In this document: positions 7,619-16,028 of the stretch, in pieces
Layout of the letters: each line of letters starts with the position of its first letter
Numbering within the stretch: the stretch's first letter is position 1
Source: CAYFPS01 sp964345075
GTDB taxonomy: Bacteria; CAIWAD01
DNA: 64,000 nucleotides
Reading direction: 5' to 3'
NCBI GenBank assembly: GCA_964345075.1
Contig: CAYFPS010000001.1
Coordinates: 248,001 to 312,000, forward strand
The notes under the pieces: model-generated
What the model was told of the DNA's origin: nothing
What the model saw: the letters and a program-made list of their open reading frames with translations, nothing else
The model's database searches: none
Program-made: the position numbers and the translations under genes

Positions 7619-9283
7619 ATGAGCGACCAGACAGTTATTTTTTCGATGGTGGGCGTAGGCAAGGTCCTGCGCGACGGCAAGCAGATTCTGCGCGACATAT
7701 ATCTGGGCTTCTACTATGGAGCCAAGATCGGCGTGCTGGGCTTGAATGGCGCGGGCAAGAGCACGCTCCTGAAGATTATCGCCGGTGAGGACCAGGACTA
7801 TCTGGGCGAAATCGTCGCCAAGGCGGGCTTGCGCTTTGGCTATCTGCCGCAGGAGCCGGAGCTTGCCGCCGGCAAAACCGTGCTGGAAATCGTGGAAGAG
7901 GGCGCGGGTGAAATCGCTGCCGCCGTCAAGGAATACAATGCAATCAGCGAGCAGTTTGCCGAGCCCGATGCGGACTTTGACGCCTTGATGGCCAGGCAAG
8001 GCGAGCTGCAGGAAATCATCGAGGCCGCCGACGCCTGGGATATCGACTCCAAGCTCGAGCAGGCGATGGACGCCTTGCGCTGCCCGCCCGGTGATACAAT
8101 CGTCGACAACCTTTCCGGTGGCGAAAAGCGCCGCGTGGCCCTCTGCCGCCTGCTGCTCTCCGCCCCGGATGTTCTGCTGCTGGACGAGCCGACCAACCAT
8201 CTGGATGCCGAGAGCGTCGCCTGGCTCGAGCAGTTTCTCGCCCGCTTCCCGGGAACGGTTCTGGCTGTAACACACGACCGCTACTTCCTGGACAATGTGG
8301 CCGGCTGGATTCTGGAGCTGGATCGCGGACACGGCATTCCTTTTGAGGGCAACTATTCGAGCTGGCTGGAGCAGAAGGCTGCCAGGCTGGCCAGGGAAGA
8401 GAAGCAGGAGAGCAAGCGGCGCAAGACTCTGGAGCGCGAGCTCGAGTGGGTGCGCATGGCGCCCAAGGCCCGTCACGCCAAAAGCAAGGCGCGTATCACG
8501 GCCTACGAGCGCATGGCCGCCGAGGAAAGCGAATCACGACGCGAAGAGCTGGAGATCTACATTCCTTCCGGCCCCAGACTTGGCAATCAGGTGCTGGAGG
8601 TCGAGGGACTTTCCAAGAGCTATGGCGACCGTCTGCTCTTTGAGAACCTGTCTTTCTCGCTGCCGCCCGGCGGCATTGTCGGCGTGATCGGCGCAAATGG
8701 CGCTGGCAAAACCACGCTCTTCCGCATGATCACGGGGCAGGAGTCGCCCGATCAGGGCTCGCTGAAACTGGGCGAAACCGTTGTTCTGGGCCATGTCGAT
8801 CAGCACCGCGAGATGAATCCGGAGGACAGCATCTGGCAGGTGATCTCCGAGGGGCAGGAGTTTATCAGTCTTGGTGGCCGGGAGATGAACAGCCGGGCCT
8901 GGGTCGGCCGCTTCAATTTTACAGGCAGCGATCAGCAGAAGCCGGTGGGCAAGCTTTCCGGCGGCGAGCGCGGACGAGTTCATCTGGCCCGGATGCTGAG
9001 GGCCGGCGCCAACCTGTTGCTGCTGGACGAGCCCTCCAATGACCTTGATGTGAACACGCTGCGCGCACTGGAAGAAGGCCTGACCAATTTTGCCGGCTGT
9101 GCGGTGGTGATCAGCCACGATCGCTGGTTCCTTGACCGGCTGGCTACACATATTCTGGCCTTTGAAGGCGACAGTCAGGTCGTCTGGTTTGAGGGCAACT
9201 ACAGCGATTACGAAAAGAACCGGCGAGAACGGCTTGGTGATACAGGCCCGACACGCATCAAGTACAGAAGGCTTGGCCGCTAA
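7619..9283 (+). CDS. ettA: EttA-type ABC-F translational throttle ATPase
   Basis: A 554-residue cytosolic ABC-F protein with two ATP-binding cassettes. Cassette one has GLNGAGKST near residue 42, LSGGEKRRVALC and LLLDEPTNHLD. Cassette two has GANGAGKTTL, LSGGERGRVHLARML and LLLDEPSNDLD. The inter-domain linker RMAPKARHAKSKARITAYERM and the arm insertion with DSKLEQAMDALRCP are typical of EttA, which binds the ribosomal E site and gates elongation according to energy charge. Length equals that of known EttA. Octamers at 8091 and 9237 are both read as Gly-Asp-Thr, and TGTAACAC at 8266 as part of Val-Thr-His. Confidence 0.95.
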   Translation: MSDQTVIFSMVGVGKVLRDGKQILRDIYLGFYYGAKIGVLGLNGAGKSTLLKIIAGEDQDYLGEIVAKAGLRFGYLPQEPELAAGKTVLEIVEEGAGEIAAAVKEYNAISEQFAEPDADFDALMARQGELQEIIEAADAWDIDSKLEQAMDALRCPPGDTIVDNLSGGEKRRVALCRLLLSAPDVLLLDEPTNHLDAESVAWLEQFLARFPGTVLAVTHDRYFLDNVAGWILELDRGHGIPFEGNYSSWLEQKAARLAREEKQESKRRKTLERELEWVRMAPKARHAKSKARITAYERMAAEESESRREELEIYIPSGPRLGNQVLEVEGLSKSYGDRLLFENLSFSLPPGGIVGVIGANGAGKTTLFRMITGQESPDQGSLKLGETVVLGHVDQHREMNPEDSIWQVISEGQEFISLGGREMNSRAWVGRFNFTGSDQQKPVGKLSGGERGRVHLARMLRAGANLLLLDEPSNDLDVNTLRALEEGLTNFAGCAVVISHDRWFLDRLATHILAFEGDSQVVWFEGNYSDYEKNRRERLGDTGPTRIKYRRLGR

Positions 9284-9294
9284 GCGGCCTTTTT
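9275..9294 (+). terminator. Rho-independent terminator overlapping the ettA stop codon
   Basis: GGCCGC (9275-9280) and GCGGCC (9284-9289) form a six-base-pair stem around the TAA stop, followed by five T residues. The loop is the stop codon itself, an economical arrangement that may give only partial termination before the next gene. Confidence 0.65.
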
Positions 9295-9334
9295 GCCACC
9301 TTTCAAGCTGGCTACAAGCAAGCGGAGTTCCTTC

Positions 9335-10453
9335 ATGGCCACATCGTTTACACCCGGCCTCAGGGTTGCCCGATCAACAACCATCATCAAAGAGCGCAAG
9401 CTGCCGCTCAAGGGCTCTGTCACGGTTCGCGTGGGTGATCGTGTGACACACGACCAGATTGTGGCCAGAACTGATCTTCCCGGTGACATCTTTCCCGTGC
9501 AGGTGGCACACGCGCTGGGCGTGGAACCCGCCGAGCTGGCCGAAGCCATGCTCAAAAAGGAGCAGGATACGATCACGAAAGGTGAAGTCCTCGCCATGAC
9601 GCGATCCTTTTTCGGCATGTTCAAGAACACCTGCGAGAGCCCCATCGACGGCCATGTGGAGAGCATTTCGCAGCGCACGGGTCAGGTGATCCTGCAGCGG
9701 CCGCCCATTCCGGTTGAAGTGAATGCCTTCATGGATGGCGAAGTCATCGATGTACACGAGGACGAGGGTATCACCGTGCGCACGACCGGGGCCTACATTC
9801 AGGGCATTTTCGGTGTGGGCGGTGAAGCCTGGGGCGAGCTGATGATGGCCTCAGAGGCGCCTGACAAACCCCTGGACAAAAGCCAGATTCACCCGGAGAT
9901 GAAGGGCAAGGTGATTGTCGGTGGTTCGATCATTCGGCAGGACGCCCTGATGGCCGCGCGTGACGCCGGTGTCAGTGCGGTGATCGTCGGTGGTTTTGAC
10001 AAGGGCGACCTGAAAGAACTGCTCGGCTACGAGCTGGGCGTGGCGATCACGGGCAACGAAGAAATTGGTATCACACTGGTCCTGACCGAAGGCTACGGGG
10101 ACATCCCCATGACCCAGCGTACATGGGAGCTTCTGGGGTCGCTTGCCGGCAAGCATGCCAGTGTTAACGGGGCAACACAGATTCGTGCCGGCGTGATACG
10201 CCCGGAAATCGTCGTGCCCATGGAAGGCGCGGTCATCGAGGAAGAGGGCCGTCACACCGGCGCACTTGAAATCGGCAGCGAGGTTCGAATCATTCGCCAG
10301 CCCTGGTTTGGGAGAAAGGGCCGTGTTACAGCCCTGCCGCCCGAGCTTGCGGTTGTGGAAAGTGGCGCGCGTGTTCGCGTGTTACAAGTGGAAACCGAAA
10401 ACGGGGAAACCATCACCCTGCCCCGCGCCAATATTGAGCTGATCGAGAAATAG
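9335..10453 (+). CDS. Conserved protein with C-terminal KOW-like domain
   Basis: A 372-residue soluble protein with no signal peptide. I do not recognise the family by name. The N-terminal part (GSVTVRVGDRVTHDQIVARTDLPGD and later CESPIDGHVESIS) has the repeated Gly-Asp-Val turns of a lipoyl-like or barrel-sandwich fold. The middle has IFGVGGEAWGEL and GKVIVGGSIIRQDALMAA. The C-terminus (GSEVRIIRQPWFGRKGRVTAL) looks like a KOW/SH3 barrel as in NusG. The ATG at 9335 has GGAG eight bases upstream; the frame is open further 5' to 9293 without a better site. It may work with GlmL, which is upstream in the same run, but no direct evidence exists. GTGTTACA sites lie at 10323 and 10379. Confidence 0.7.
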   Translation: MATSFTPGLRVARSTTIIKERKLPLKGSVTVRVGDRVTHDQIVARTDLPGDIFPVQVAHALGVEPAELAEAMLKKEQDTITKGEVLAMTRSFFGMFKNTCESPIDGHVESISQRTGQVILQRPPIPVEVNAFMDGEVIDVHEDEGITVRTTGAYIQGIFGVGGEAWGELMMASEAPDKPLDKSQIHPEMKGKVIVGGSIIRQDALMAARDAGVSAVIVGGFDKGDLKELLGYELGVAITGNEEIGITLVLTEGYGDIPMTQRTWELLGSLAGKHASVNGATQIRAGVIRPEIVVPMEGAVIEEEGRHTGALEIGSEVRIIRQPWFGRKGRVTALPPELAVVESGARVRVLQVETENGETITLPRANIELIEK

Positions 10454-10464
10454 CGGAGGACAGA

Positions 10465-11259
10465 ATGTTTCTGAAGACCTTGCTTCTCGCCATGCTGGCC
10501 GCAACCGGCACTGCGCTTGCCCAGGACATGCGCGAGCTGCCTGTCAACAGCCTGATCGACAACCCCACAGCCGGCATTGTATCACGCGGCAGTTACAGTT
10601 TCGACATGGCCCTTTATGCGGAGGGTGGTGTCCTTTTCGGTTTTGAGATCGGCTTTCTCGATCGCCTCAACATGGGGGCAAGCTTCGGCGGCACGCGCAT
10701 CATCAGTGATCAATCACCGGAGTGGAACAAGAGCCCGGAGCTCAGCATCAAGTACCGGCTCTTCAATGAAAGCGTGGTCTGGCCTGCGCTGGCTGTCGGC
10801 TATGATGGACAGGGCCACGGACGCTGGTTGAAAGATGACGCAGACGGCGACGGCCTGAAGGACGAGCGTTATGAAATCAAGGCCAAGGGATTTTACGCCG
10901 TTCTTGGAAAGAACTATCTGGTGGGAAACCTTGGCCTGATGGGCCTGCATCTGGGCGTCAACAACAACCCGGTTGAAAACGATGACGATCGCGGGCTCAA
11001 TCTCTGGCTGGGCATCGACAAGACAATCAATCAGGAAATCAGCCTGATTGCCGAGTACGATTTCGGCCTGGACGATGTCAAGACCGGCCTGTCAAAAGAC
11101 AAGGGCTTCCTCAACGCCGGCTTTCGCTGGACCTTTGCCGAGAGGCTCAGCCTGGAGCTGGACTTCCGCGATATTCTGAAAAATCGCGAAAATCTGGGCA
11201 GCCGCCCGGTGGACAGCATCAGCCGGGAAATTCGAATCAGCTACATCGAGAGCTTCTGA
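10465..11259 (+). CDS. Secreted, probable outer-membrane beta-barrel protein
   Basis: A 264-residue protein with a clear signal peptide (MFLKTLLLAMLAATGTALAQ, cleavage after ALA). The mature part alternates hydrophobic and polar residues in short strands (GGVLFGFEIGFLDRLNMGASFGG, KGFYAVLGKNYLVGNLGLMGLHL) and ends in a short strand with a final phenylalanine (RISYIESF), as in outer-membrane barrels. A DADGDGLKDE stretch could bind calcium in a loop. Family not known. It follows the KOW gene by 11 bases with GGAGG before the start, so the two are cotranscribed. One octamer at 10578 encodes Val-Ser-Arg. Confidence 0.72.
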   Translation: MFLKTLLLAMLAATGTALAQDMRELPVNSLIDNPTAGIVSRGSYSFDMALYAEGGVLFGFEIGFLDRLNMGASFGGTRIISDQSPEWNKSPELSIKYRLFNESVVWPALAVGYDGQGHGRWLKDDADGDGLKDERYEIKAKGFYAVLGKNYLVGNLGLMGLHLGVNNNPVENDDDRGLNLWLGIDKTINQEISLIAEYDFGLDDVKTGLSKDKGFLNAGFRWTFAERLSLELDFRDILKNRENLGSRPVDSISREIRISYIESF

Positions 11260-11580
11260 TCAGTCCTTGTCCGTAGTGGGCAGTGGCTCGTGCAGGAAAG
11301 TCTTCAAATTCCTGCCCGGCTTGAACTGGCACTTGCGCCTGGCTGGCACAAATACAGTTTCGTTGGTTCGTGGATTACGAGCGCGCGGCTTGGCCTTGGT
11401 CTTCCTCACCTCAAAGACGCCAAAATCCCTGATCTCGATGCGGCATTCGGGATCCGCCCCGGTCAGAATCTCGCGCATGGCCTCGAAGGTAGCATCGACC
11501 ATTTTGGCCGTCAGCCACTTGCGCTCACCAGTCTTGGCCTGAACACGGCTGACCAGATCGCGTTTGATAAAGGTCTCCAT
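11260..11580 (-). CDS. HU/IHF-family DNA-binding protein
   Basis: A 106-residue histone-like protein. The HU fold is shown by the N-terminal helices (FIKRDLVSRVQAKTGERKWLTAKMVDATF), the core IEIRDFGVFEVRKTKAKPRARNPRTNE, where RNP is the tip of the DNA-bending beta arm, and the end FKPGRNLKTFL. The start is ATG 11580 with GAGG before it. The gene is convergent with, and directly abuts, the outer-membrane protein gene. It should bend and compact DNA as a homodimer or heterodimer. AT-rich DNA at 11640-11670 is the likely promoter region. Confidence 0.92.
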   Translation of the reverse strand: METFIKRDLVSRVQAKTGERKWLTAKMVDATFEAMREILTGADPECRIEIRDFGVFEVRKTKAKPRARNPRTNETVFVPARRKCQFKPGRNLKTFLHEPLPTTDKD

Positions 11581-11667
11581 TCGTACCTCAGGGTTTTGGG
11601 GAGAGCAGGTACGACCGCAAAGCACATCACTCTACGGTAAAGAGCTAAAATAAAGATATTATATTAT

Positions 11668-11718
11668 AAAGCAAATACTTCTATTTGCTTTGGCTAAGTC
11701 AAGTGTGTGCTTGACTTA
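11668..11718 (-). terminator. Two adjacent perfect hairpins between selD and the HU gene
   Basis: AAAGCAAATA (11668-11677) pairs with TATTTGCTTT (11682-11691) over a CTTC loop. TAAGTCAAG (11695-11703) pairs with CTTGACTTA (11710-11718) over TGTGTG, the latter arm covering the selD stop. They probably stabilise or terminate the selD message; no long T-run follows, so termination is not certain. Confidence 0.5.
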
Positions 11719-12750
11719 GAATCGCCCCCAAGCAGGTGCATCAATCCTTCCGATACCCTTTACCGGCTCTCCGGCGGCCTCCATTGCCCGTTCATAGAGC
11801 TTGCCGGAAGCCTCATCCAGCGCAACCAGCAGTCCGCCACTGGTCTGGGGATCCGCCAGCAGGGCCAGCTGCCAGTCTTCGAGATTCTTAAGGCCGAAAT
11901 AGGCTGCCGGCTTTTCGAGATTGCGCCGCATGGGGCCGGAAAGGCCCAGTGCTTTGGCTGCTTCCTGTGCGCCTTCGTAAAGCGGAAGCGCTGGCAAGTC
12001 AAGTTCCACGGCAAAGCCGCCTGGCTGGCACATTTCATAAAGATGACCCAGAAGCCCGAAGCCGGTCACGTCCGTAGCCGCGTGAGCGCCATGCTCGAGC
12101 ATCAATTCACAGGCCAGCTTGTTAAGCCCCACCATGCCGGCCAGTGCCTTGTCCCAAAGCCCGGCGGCCAGCTGACCCTTTCGCTCCATGGTCATCAGCA
12201 GGCCCGTCCCCAGCGCCTTGCTTAGATAGAGGTGGTCGCCAGCCTGAACCGTGTGATTGCGCGTGATCCGCTCCGGATGCACCAGCCCGTTAACGGCAAG
12301 GCCATATTTCAATTCGGAATCCTTGACCGTATGACCGCCCAAAAGCACAGCCCCGGCGGCATCCATTCGCTCGCCCCCGCCTTCCAGAATTCGGGCTAGC
12401 GCTTCCCGCGCCGGTCCTGCATCGGGAAAACAGCAGACATTCAGGGCCGAGATCGGCCTGCCGCCCATCGCATAGATGTCGGAGATGCTGTTGGCTGCAG
12501 CAATCTGCCCATAGATGTAGGGATCGTCCGTCACGGGCGTGATCAGATCCACCGTGCTCACCAGGGCCAGCTCGCCAGACAGGCGCAGAACGCCGCCGTC
12601 ATCGGAAGTGTTGGTCCCGACCAGCAGGTCGCCTTCAGGCAGAATGCTTGGAATCAGTGAAGAAAGGTCACCCGGACCCAGCTTGGCAGCTCAACCACCC
12701 GAGCAGGCAAACTGGGTCATCTTCCACTGGCTCATTTGAATCGGGTCCAT
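11716..12750 (-). CDS. selD: Selenide, water dikinase SelD, itself a selenoprotein (Sec at in-frame TGA)
   Basis: SelD makes selenophosphate from selenide and ATP for selenocysteine and selenouridine synthesis. Reading through TGA at 12693-12691 joins MDPIQMSQWKMTQFACSGG to AAKLGPGDLSSLIP, the exact context of the catalytic Sec/Cys in this family (xGG-U-AAKLGPGDL). The whole protein is then 344 residues, the usual length; without readthrough it would lack its active site. Downstream are VDLITPVTDDPYIYGQIAAANSISDIYAMGG (family core, given from residue about 62), LLGGHTVKD, ATDVTGFGLLGH and PQTSGGLL. Start ATG 12750 has GGAG six bases upstream; ATG 12735 is an alternative. The gene is transcribed away from dnaA. 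Confidence 0.93.
12666..12693 (-). promoter_or_regulatory. Selenocysteine TGA codon with putative bSECIS hairpin
   Basis: The TGA is at 12693-12691. Twelve bases later the coding strand has GGTC-CGGGT-GACC (12678-12666), a four-base-pair stem (plus a possible G-U pair) with a five-base loop whose second base is G. Distance and loop agree with the loose rules for bacterial SECIS elements read by SelB. The hairpin is short, so the structure is a candidate only; the Sec codon itself is much firmer. Confidence 0.55.
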
Positions 12751-13121
12751 AAGGGGCTCCATTTCGATCTTTCAAAGGTAGAGGAAAGACCGCGCCTTCT
12801 CAAGCCTTTGCCAAATCACATTAATCAAATAATTATCGAAGTATGTTTGAAAAATGTGGATAACTCGGCGATCTTTCAATCTGTCAAGTGCTTCCTGAAT
12901 CGTGTCTTAACACTGATCTTTTGTGAACAAAATTCACGCTTTCGCAGCACACGAGGGGCAGACAGACATCGCACAGGATTGGTTTAGCATGATAATCAAC
13001 AAGATGGCAGGAAATACTGTGGCCTTTCTCAAAAAAGAGCAGGAAAGAGAAGACTCGTTCTTGACTCGCTGGGAGGCAGCCGCTATATTAATCCTCCCTT
13101 CGGTTCAAAAACAGTCACATT
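12751..13121. other. selD-dnaA intergenic region, candidate oriC
   Basis: This 371-base gap between divergent selD and dnaA is the most A+T-rich stretch seen. It holds a perfect DnaA box (TGTGGATAA, 12855-12863), an AT-rich block just before it (ATTAATCAAATAATTATC, 12820-12837) that could unwind, a second box at its right edge (13121-13129), and the dnaA promoter. Boxes also flank dnaA on the other side, so the functional origin could span dnaA. It carries no TGTATCAC copy. No RNA gene was seen. Confidence 0.6.
13061..13089 (+). promoter_or_regulatory. Sigma-70-type promoter of dnaA
   Basis: TTGACT (13061-13066) and TATATT (13084-13089) are separated by exactly 17 bases, which predicts a start near 13096 and a short 5' untranslated region before the GTG at 13122. 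A DnaA box overlaps the start codon, compatible with autoregulation. Confidence 0.7.
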
Positions 13122-13129
13122 GTGGATAA
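13121..13129 (-). promoter_or_regulatory. DnaA box overlapping the dnaA start codon
   Basis: TGTGGATAA (TTATCCACA on the minus strand) is a consensus 9-mer DnaA box. The dnaA GTG start is inside it at 13122-13124, so bound DnaA would block its own translation-initiation region or transcription. Confidence 0.75.
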
Positions 13130-14519
13130 CTTGTCAACAACCCCCGTTATCGAAGATCAACTTCAGGATCTGGAAACCCACTGGCATCGCTTTGTGAGTT
13201 CCATTGATGAGTTGGCGCCGAATCGTAAGCTGAACGAAATCTGGTTCAAGAAATTGACCCCGATTGCGTTTGACGGCCAGACTCTTACCGTAATGGCCCC
13301 GCCTCGCGTCTTCGTTGAATACCTCGAAAATACTCATGGCGACCTGATTCAGCGTGCCATGGAGAGCAGCTTGGGCAACGGCACGCTGCTCAAGATCGTG
13401 AAGGAAGAGGAAGACGAAGAAGACGGCCAGGAAGAAGGCGAGCTGCAGGGTTTCCGCATGCCTGCGCCCCAGCAGCAGATGGATGTCCACAAGACAAACC
13501 TGAATCCGCGCTATCGTTTTGACAATTACATCGAAGGTGATTCGAACCGCTTTGCGGTTGCCAGCGCGCGTTCCATCAGCGAAATGCCTTCAGCCACTCC
13601 CTTCAATCCCTATTTCATTTATGGCGGTTCGGGTTATGGCAAAACGCACCTGATTCAGGCCATCGGTAATGCCGTGCTGCGCGCCGGACAGCTTAAGCGC
13701 GTGGTCTACGTGACCAGCGAGCAGTTCGTCAACCAGTTCATCGCCAGCATTCGTACCAAGCGCACAACCAACTTTGCCCATTTCTATCGCAACATGGACA
13801 TGCTCATTCTGGATGACATCCAGTTCTTCCAGGGCAAAGAGCGCACCTTGAGCGAATTCTTCCACACCTTCAATTCGCTGCACGAGGCTGGCAAACAGAT
13901 CATTCTCTCTTCGGACAGGCCGCCCCGTGACCTGAAGGCCCTGGACAGCCGCCTCACCAGTCGCTTTGCCAGTGGTCTGGTTACGGAATTGACTCTGCCG
14001 GATCTGGAAACCCGTGTGGCCATTCTGGAAAAGCGCGCCGAGGAAAGCCGCATTCGGCTGGCTCCGGAAATCGTGGACTGTCTGGCCGACAATATTTCAA
14101 CCAACGTGCGTGACCTTGAGGGCGCCTTGAAGCAGCTTGTGGCGCAGAGCCAGCTGCTCGGTACGCCGATCACGCTGGAAATGACCCATCAGGTGCTGCG
14201 CAAATACGCGCCCACCAAGCGCGGCAAGGTTTCCATGGAGACCATCGCCGAGGTCTGTGCCGATTATTACCGCATTCCGCTGGCCGACCTGAAGGACCGT
14301 GGGCGTAAAAAGGAAATCGCCCAGACCCGACAGATCGCCATGTATGTCTGCAAGGAATTGACCCGGCACAGCCTGCGTTCGATTGCCCTGCATTTCGGCC
14401 GGCGGGACCACAGCACCGTGATACACGCTGTCAAAACGATAGAAGATCGCCTCGATGCGGATCCCGTCTTCCAGTCGGAAATGGACGATCTGGTCCGCGC
14501 CGTACAGCTGGCAAGTTGA
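13122..14519 (+). CDS. dnaA: Chromosomal replication initiator DnaA
   Basis: A 465-residue DnaA. Domain I (HWHRFVSSIDELAPNRKLNEIWFKKLTPI) is followed by an acidic linker (EEEDEEDGQEEGE, about residues 90-110). The AAA+ domain has NPYFIYGGSGYGKTHL (Walker A, with Gly-Tyr-Gly instead of the usual Gly-Leu-Gly), MLILDDIQFF (Walker B) and LDSRLTSRFASGL. Domain IV has LRSIALHFGRRDHSTVIHAVKTIE, the DNA-binding signature. The GTG start has no good Shine-Dalgarno sequence; TTG 13131 is an alternative. It binds DnaA boxes and opens oriC. One octamer near the end (14418, Val-Ile-His). Confidence 0.98.
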   Translation: MDNLSTTPVIEDQLQDLETHWHRFVSSIDELAPNRKLNEIWFKKLTPIAFDGQTLTVMAPPRVFVEYLENTHGDLIQRAMESSLGNGTLLKIVKEEEDEEDGQEEGELQGFRMPAPQQQMDVHKTNLNPRYRFDNYIEGDSNRFAVASARSISEMPSATPFNPYFIYGGSGYGKTHLIQAIGNAVLRAGQLKRVVYVTSEQFVNQFIASIRTKRTTNFAHFYRNMDMLILDDIQFFQGKERTLSEFFHTFNSLHEAGKQIILSSDRPPRDLKALDSRLTSRFASGLVTELTLPDLETRVAILEKRAEESRIRLAPEIVDCLADNISTNVRDLEGALKQLVAQSQLLGTPITLEMTHQVLRKYAPTKRGKVSMETIAEVCADYYRIPLADLKDRGRKKEIAQTRQIAMYVCKELTRHSLRSIALHFGRRDHSTVIHAVKTIEDRLDADPVFQSEMDDLVRAVQLAS

Positions 14520-14539
14520 GACAATCGCTTCTCCTTAGT

Positions 14540-14588
14540 GGACCCTCTTCCCTGGTGATACGGTGAATCGGAAGAGGGTCCCTTTTTT
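14540..14588 (+). terminator. Rho-independent terminator of dnaA
   Basis: GGACCCTCTTCC (14540-14551) pairs perfectly with GGAAGAGGGTCC (14570-14581), followed by a run of T. The 18-base loop contains GTGATACG, a one-base variant of the dispersed octamer. It lies 20 bases after the dnaA stop. Confidence 0.88.
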
Positions 14589-14593
14589 ATTCT

Positions 14594-14633
14594 CTGTGAT
14601 ACATCCGCCAGTAGTGGATTTTGTGTATCACAG
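14594..14633. repeat. Inverted pair of the dispersed octamer in the dnaA-dnaN gap
   Basis: CTGTGATACA (14594-14603) and TGTATCACAG (14624-14633) are perfect 10-base inverted arms separated by 20 bases. It is one of only two places where the octamer is intergenic; both are inverted pairs. No T-run follows, so it is not a simple terminator. A DnaA box (14641-14649) begins eight bases further on. Confidence 0.85.
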
Positions 14634-14909
14634 GAAGAACTGTGGATAAGTGGGGAGAGGCTCGTGGAGTCGCTCGAGGACAAGTTGTGAGAGCAGCCAA
14701 AGAGGCTTTCCGCGGTTGAAAACAGGGGGCTTTTTCCCTAACTTATCCACTTCAATTCGACGAGGATTCCTCCACGCGGATTGAGTTGAAATTGACTGAT
14801 TGACAACGTGTTCGCACAAACTCCACAGAGTCATCCACCAAATCCTCCAGCCTGAGGAGAGGATGACGAGAGAGTTCTTTACAGCTCTTAATACGAAGGG
14901 ATTCCTTCC
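14634..14909. other. dnaN upstream region with DnaA boxes
   Basis: This gap carries a consensus DnaA box (TGTGGATAA, 14641-14649), a near-match on the other strand (TTATCCACT, 14743-14751), a weaker TCATCCACC near 14831, and TTGACT/TTGACA-like hexamers around 14790-14803 that may be a dnaN promoter. Together with the boxes left of dnaA it could form a bipartite origin. No gene or RNA was seen. Confidence 0.5.
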
Positions 14910-16028
14910 ATGCGTTTGACCGTTCCCCAAAAGGATCTGCTTCAGCAGCTCCAGAAGCTTTTCGCTGTTGTTCCCAGCAAGACGACGCATCCCATTCTCA
15001 ACAACATTCTCTTCAGTCTGCAGAAGAATGAGCTGCATCTGACGGCTACCGATCTTGAGGTTTCACTCAAGAGCACACTGACAGTGGAAGGCGGGACTGA
15101 CGGGGATCTGGCTATTCCCGCCAAGCGCCTGCTGGATATCGTCAAGGAGCTGGACGAGCTGCCGGTCAATATTAGCACCGACGCCAGCGATCAGGTTGAA
15201 ATCAGCTGCGGCAGTGCCCGCTTCAATATTCCTTCGGAAAAGGCCGAGGCCTTCCCCGTGCTGCCGGAAGTGGCCATCGAGAGCGAAATCGAAATGCAGG
15301 CCAAGCGTCTTGCCCAGCATGTGGAACGCCTGAGTTTTGCCGTTTCCACCGATGAACTGCGTCCGGTTCTGACCGGCGTGCTCTTCGAGTTCATGGCAGA
15401 AGGCCTTAATCTGGTGGCCACCGACGGTCATCGTCTGGTGCGCATCAAGGATGCCAGCCTTGCCGGTCACGACGCCCTGGGCAGTCTGGTGATTCCCATC
15501 AAGGCGCTGAATATGGTCGTGCGCAGCGGTGGCGACGCCGAGACCGTTAGCGTGGGCAAGGCGCAGAATCATCTGGTCTTCGGTCTGGGATCCACCCAGA
15601 TCTTCACCCGTCTGATTGATGGCCGTTATCCGGCCTATGGCGGCGTGATTCCGGATCAGAACGACAACATCATGCAAGCCGGCCGTGGAGCCGTCTATCG
15701 CGCCATCAAGCAGGTTAGTCACTGCGCCAACAGCATCACGCGTCAGGTCAACCTCAACCTGAGCGAGAACCGCATGCTGGTTACGGCCGAAGACAACGAA
15801 TATGGCAGCCGCGCCCGCAACGAACTTTCTGTGGATTACAACGGCGACCCGATGGAAATCGCCTTCAACTCCAGCTATCTGGATCAGATGCTGCGTCATG
15901 TGGACACGGACAACGTGGTCTTCAAGTTTGGCAGCCCCGAACGCGCGGCGCTGATTCTGCCGGAAGTCAATCAGGAAAATGAAGACCTCCTGATGCTTCT
16001 GATGCCGGTCCGGCTGATGCGCTCGTGA
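14910..16028 (+). CDS. dnaN: DNA polymerase III beta subunit (sliding clamp)
   Basis: A 372-residue clamp subunit, full family length, made of three similar domains. Recognisable parts are LFAVVPSKTTHPILNNILF, LTATDLEVSL, AIPAKRLLDIVKEL, FAVSTDELRPVLTGVLFE, LVATDGHRLVRI, and the C-terminal LLMLLMPVRLMR, which corresponds to the family's PMRL motif. It tethers polymerase III and many repair factors to DNA as a ring dimer. Its TGA overlaps the recF start (GTGA), so the two are translationally coupled. It carries no exact octamer. Confidence 0.98.
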   Translation: MRLTVPQKDLLQQLQKLFAVVPSKTTHPILNNILFSLQKNELHLTATDLEVSLKSTLTVEGGTDGDLAIPAKRLLDIVKELDELPVNISTDASDQVEISCGSARFNIPSEKAEAFPVLPEVAIESEIEMQAKRLAQHVERLSFAVSTDELRPVLTGVLFEFMAEGLNLVATDGHRLVRIKDASLAGHDALGSLVIPIKALNMVVRSGGDAETVSVGKAQNHLVFGLGSTQIFTRLIDGRYPAYGGVIPDQNDNIMQAGRGAVYRAIKQVSHCANSITRQVNLNLSENRMLVTAEDNEYGSRARNELSVDYNGDPMEIAFNSSYLDQMLRHVDTDNVVFKFGSPERAALILPEVNQENEDLLMLLMPVRLMRS

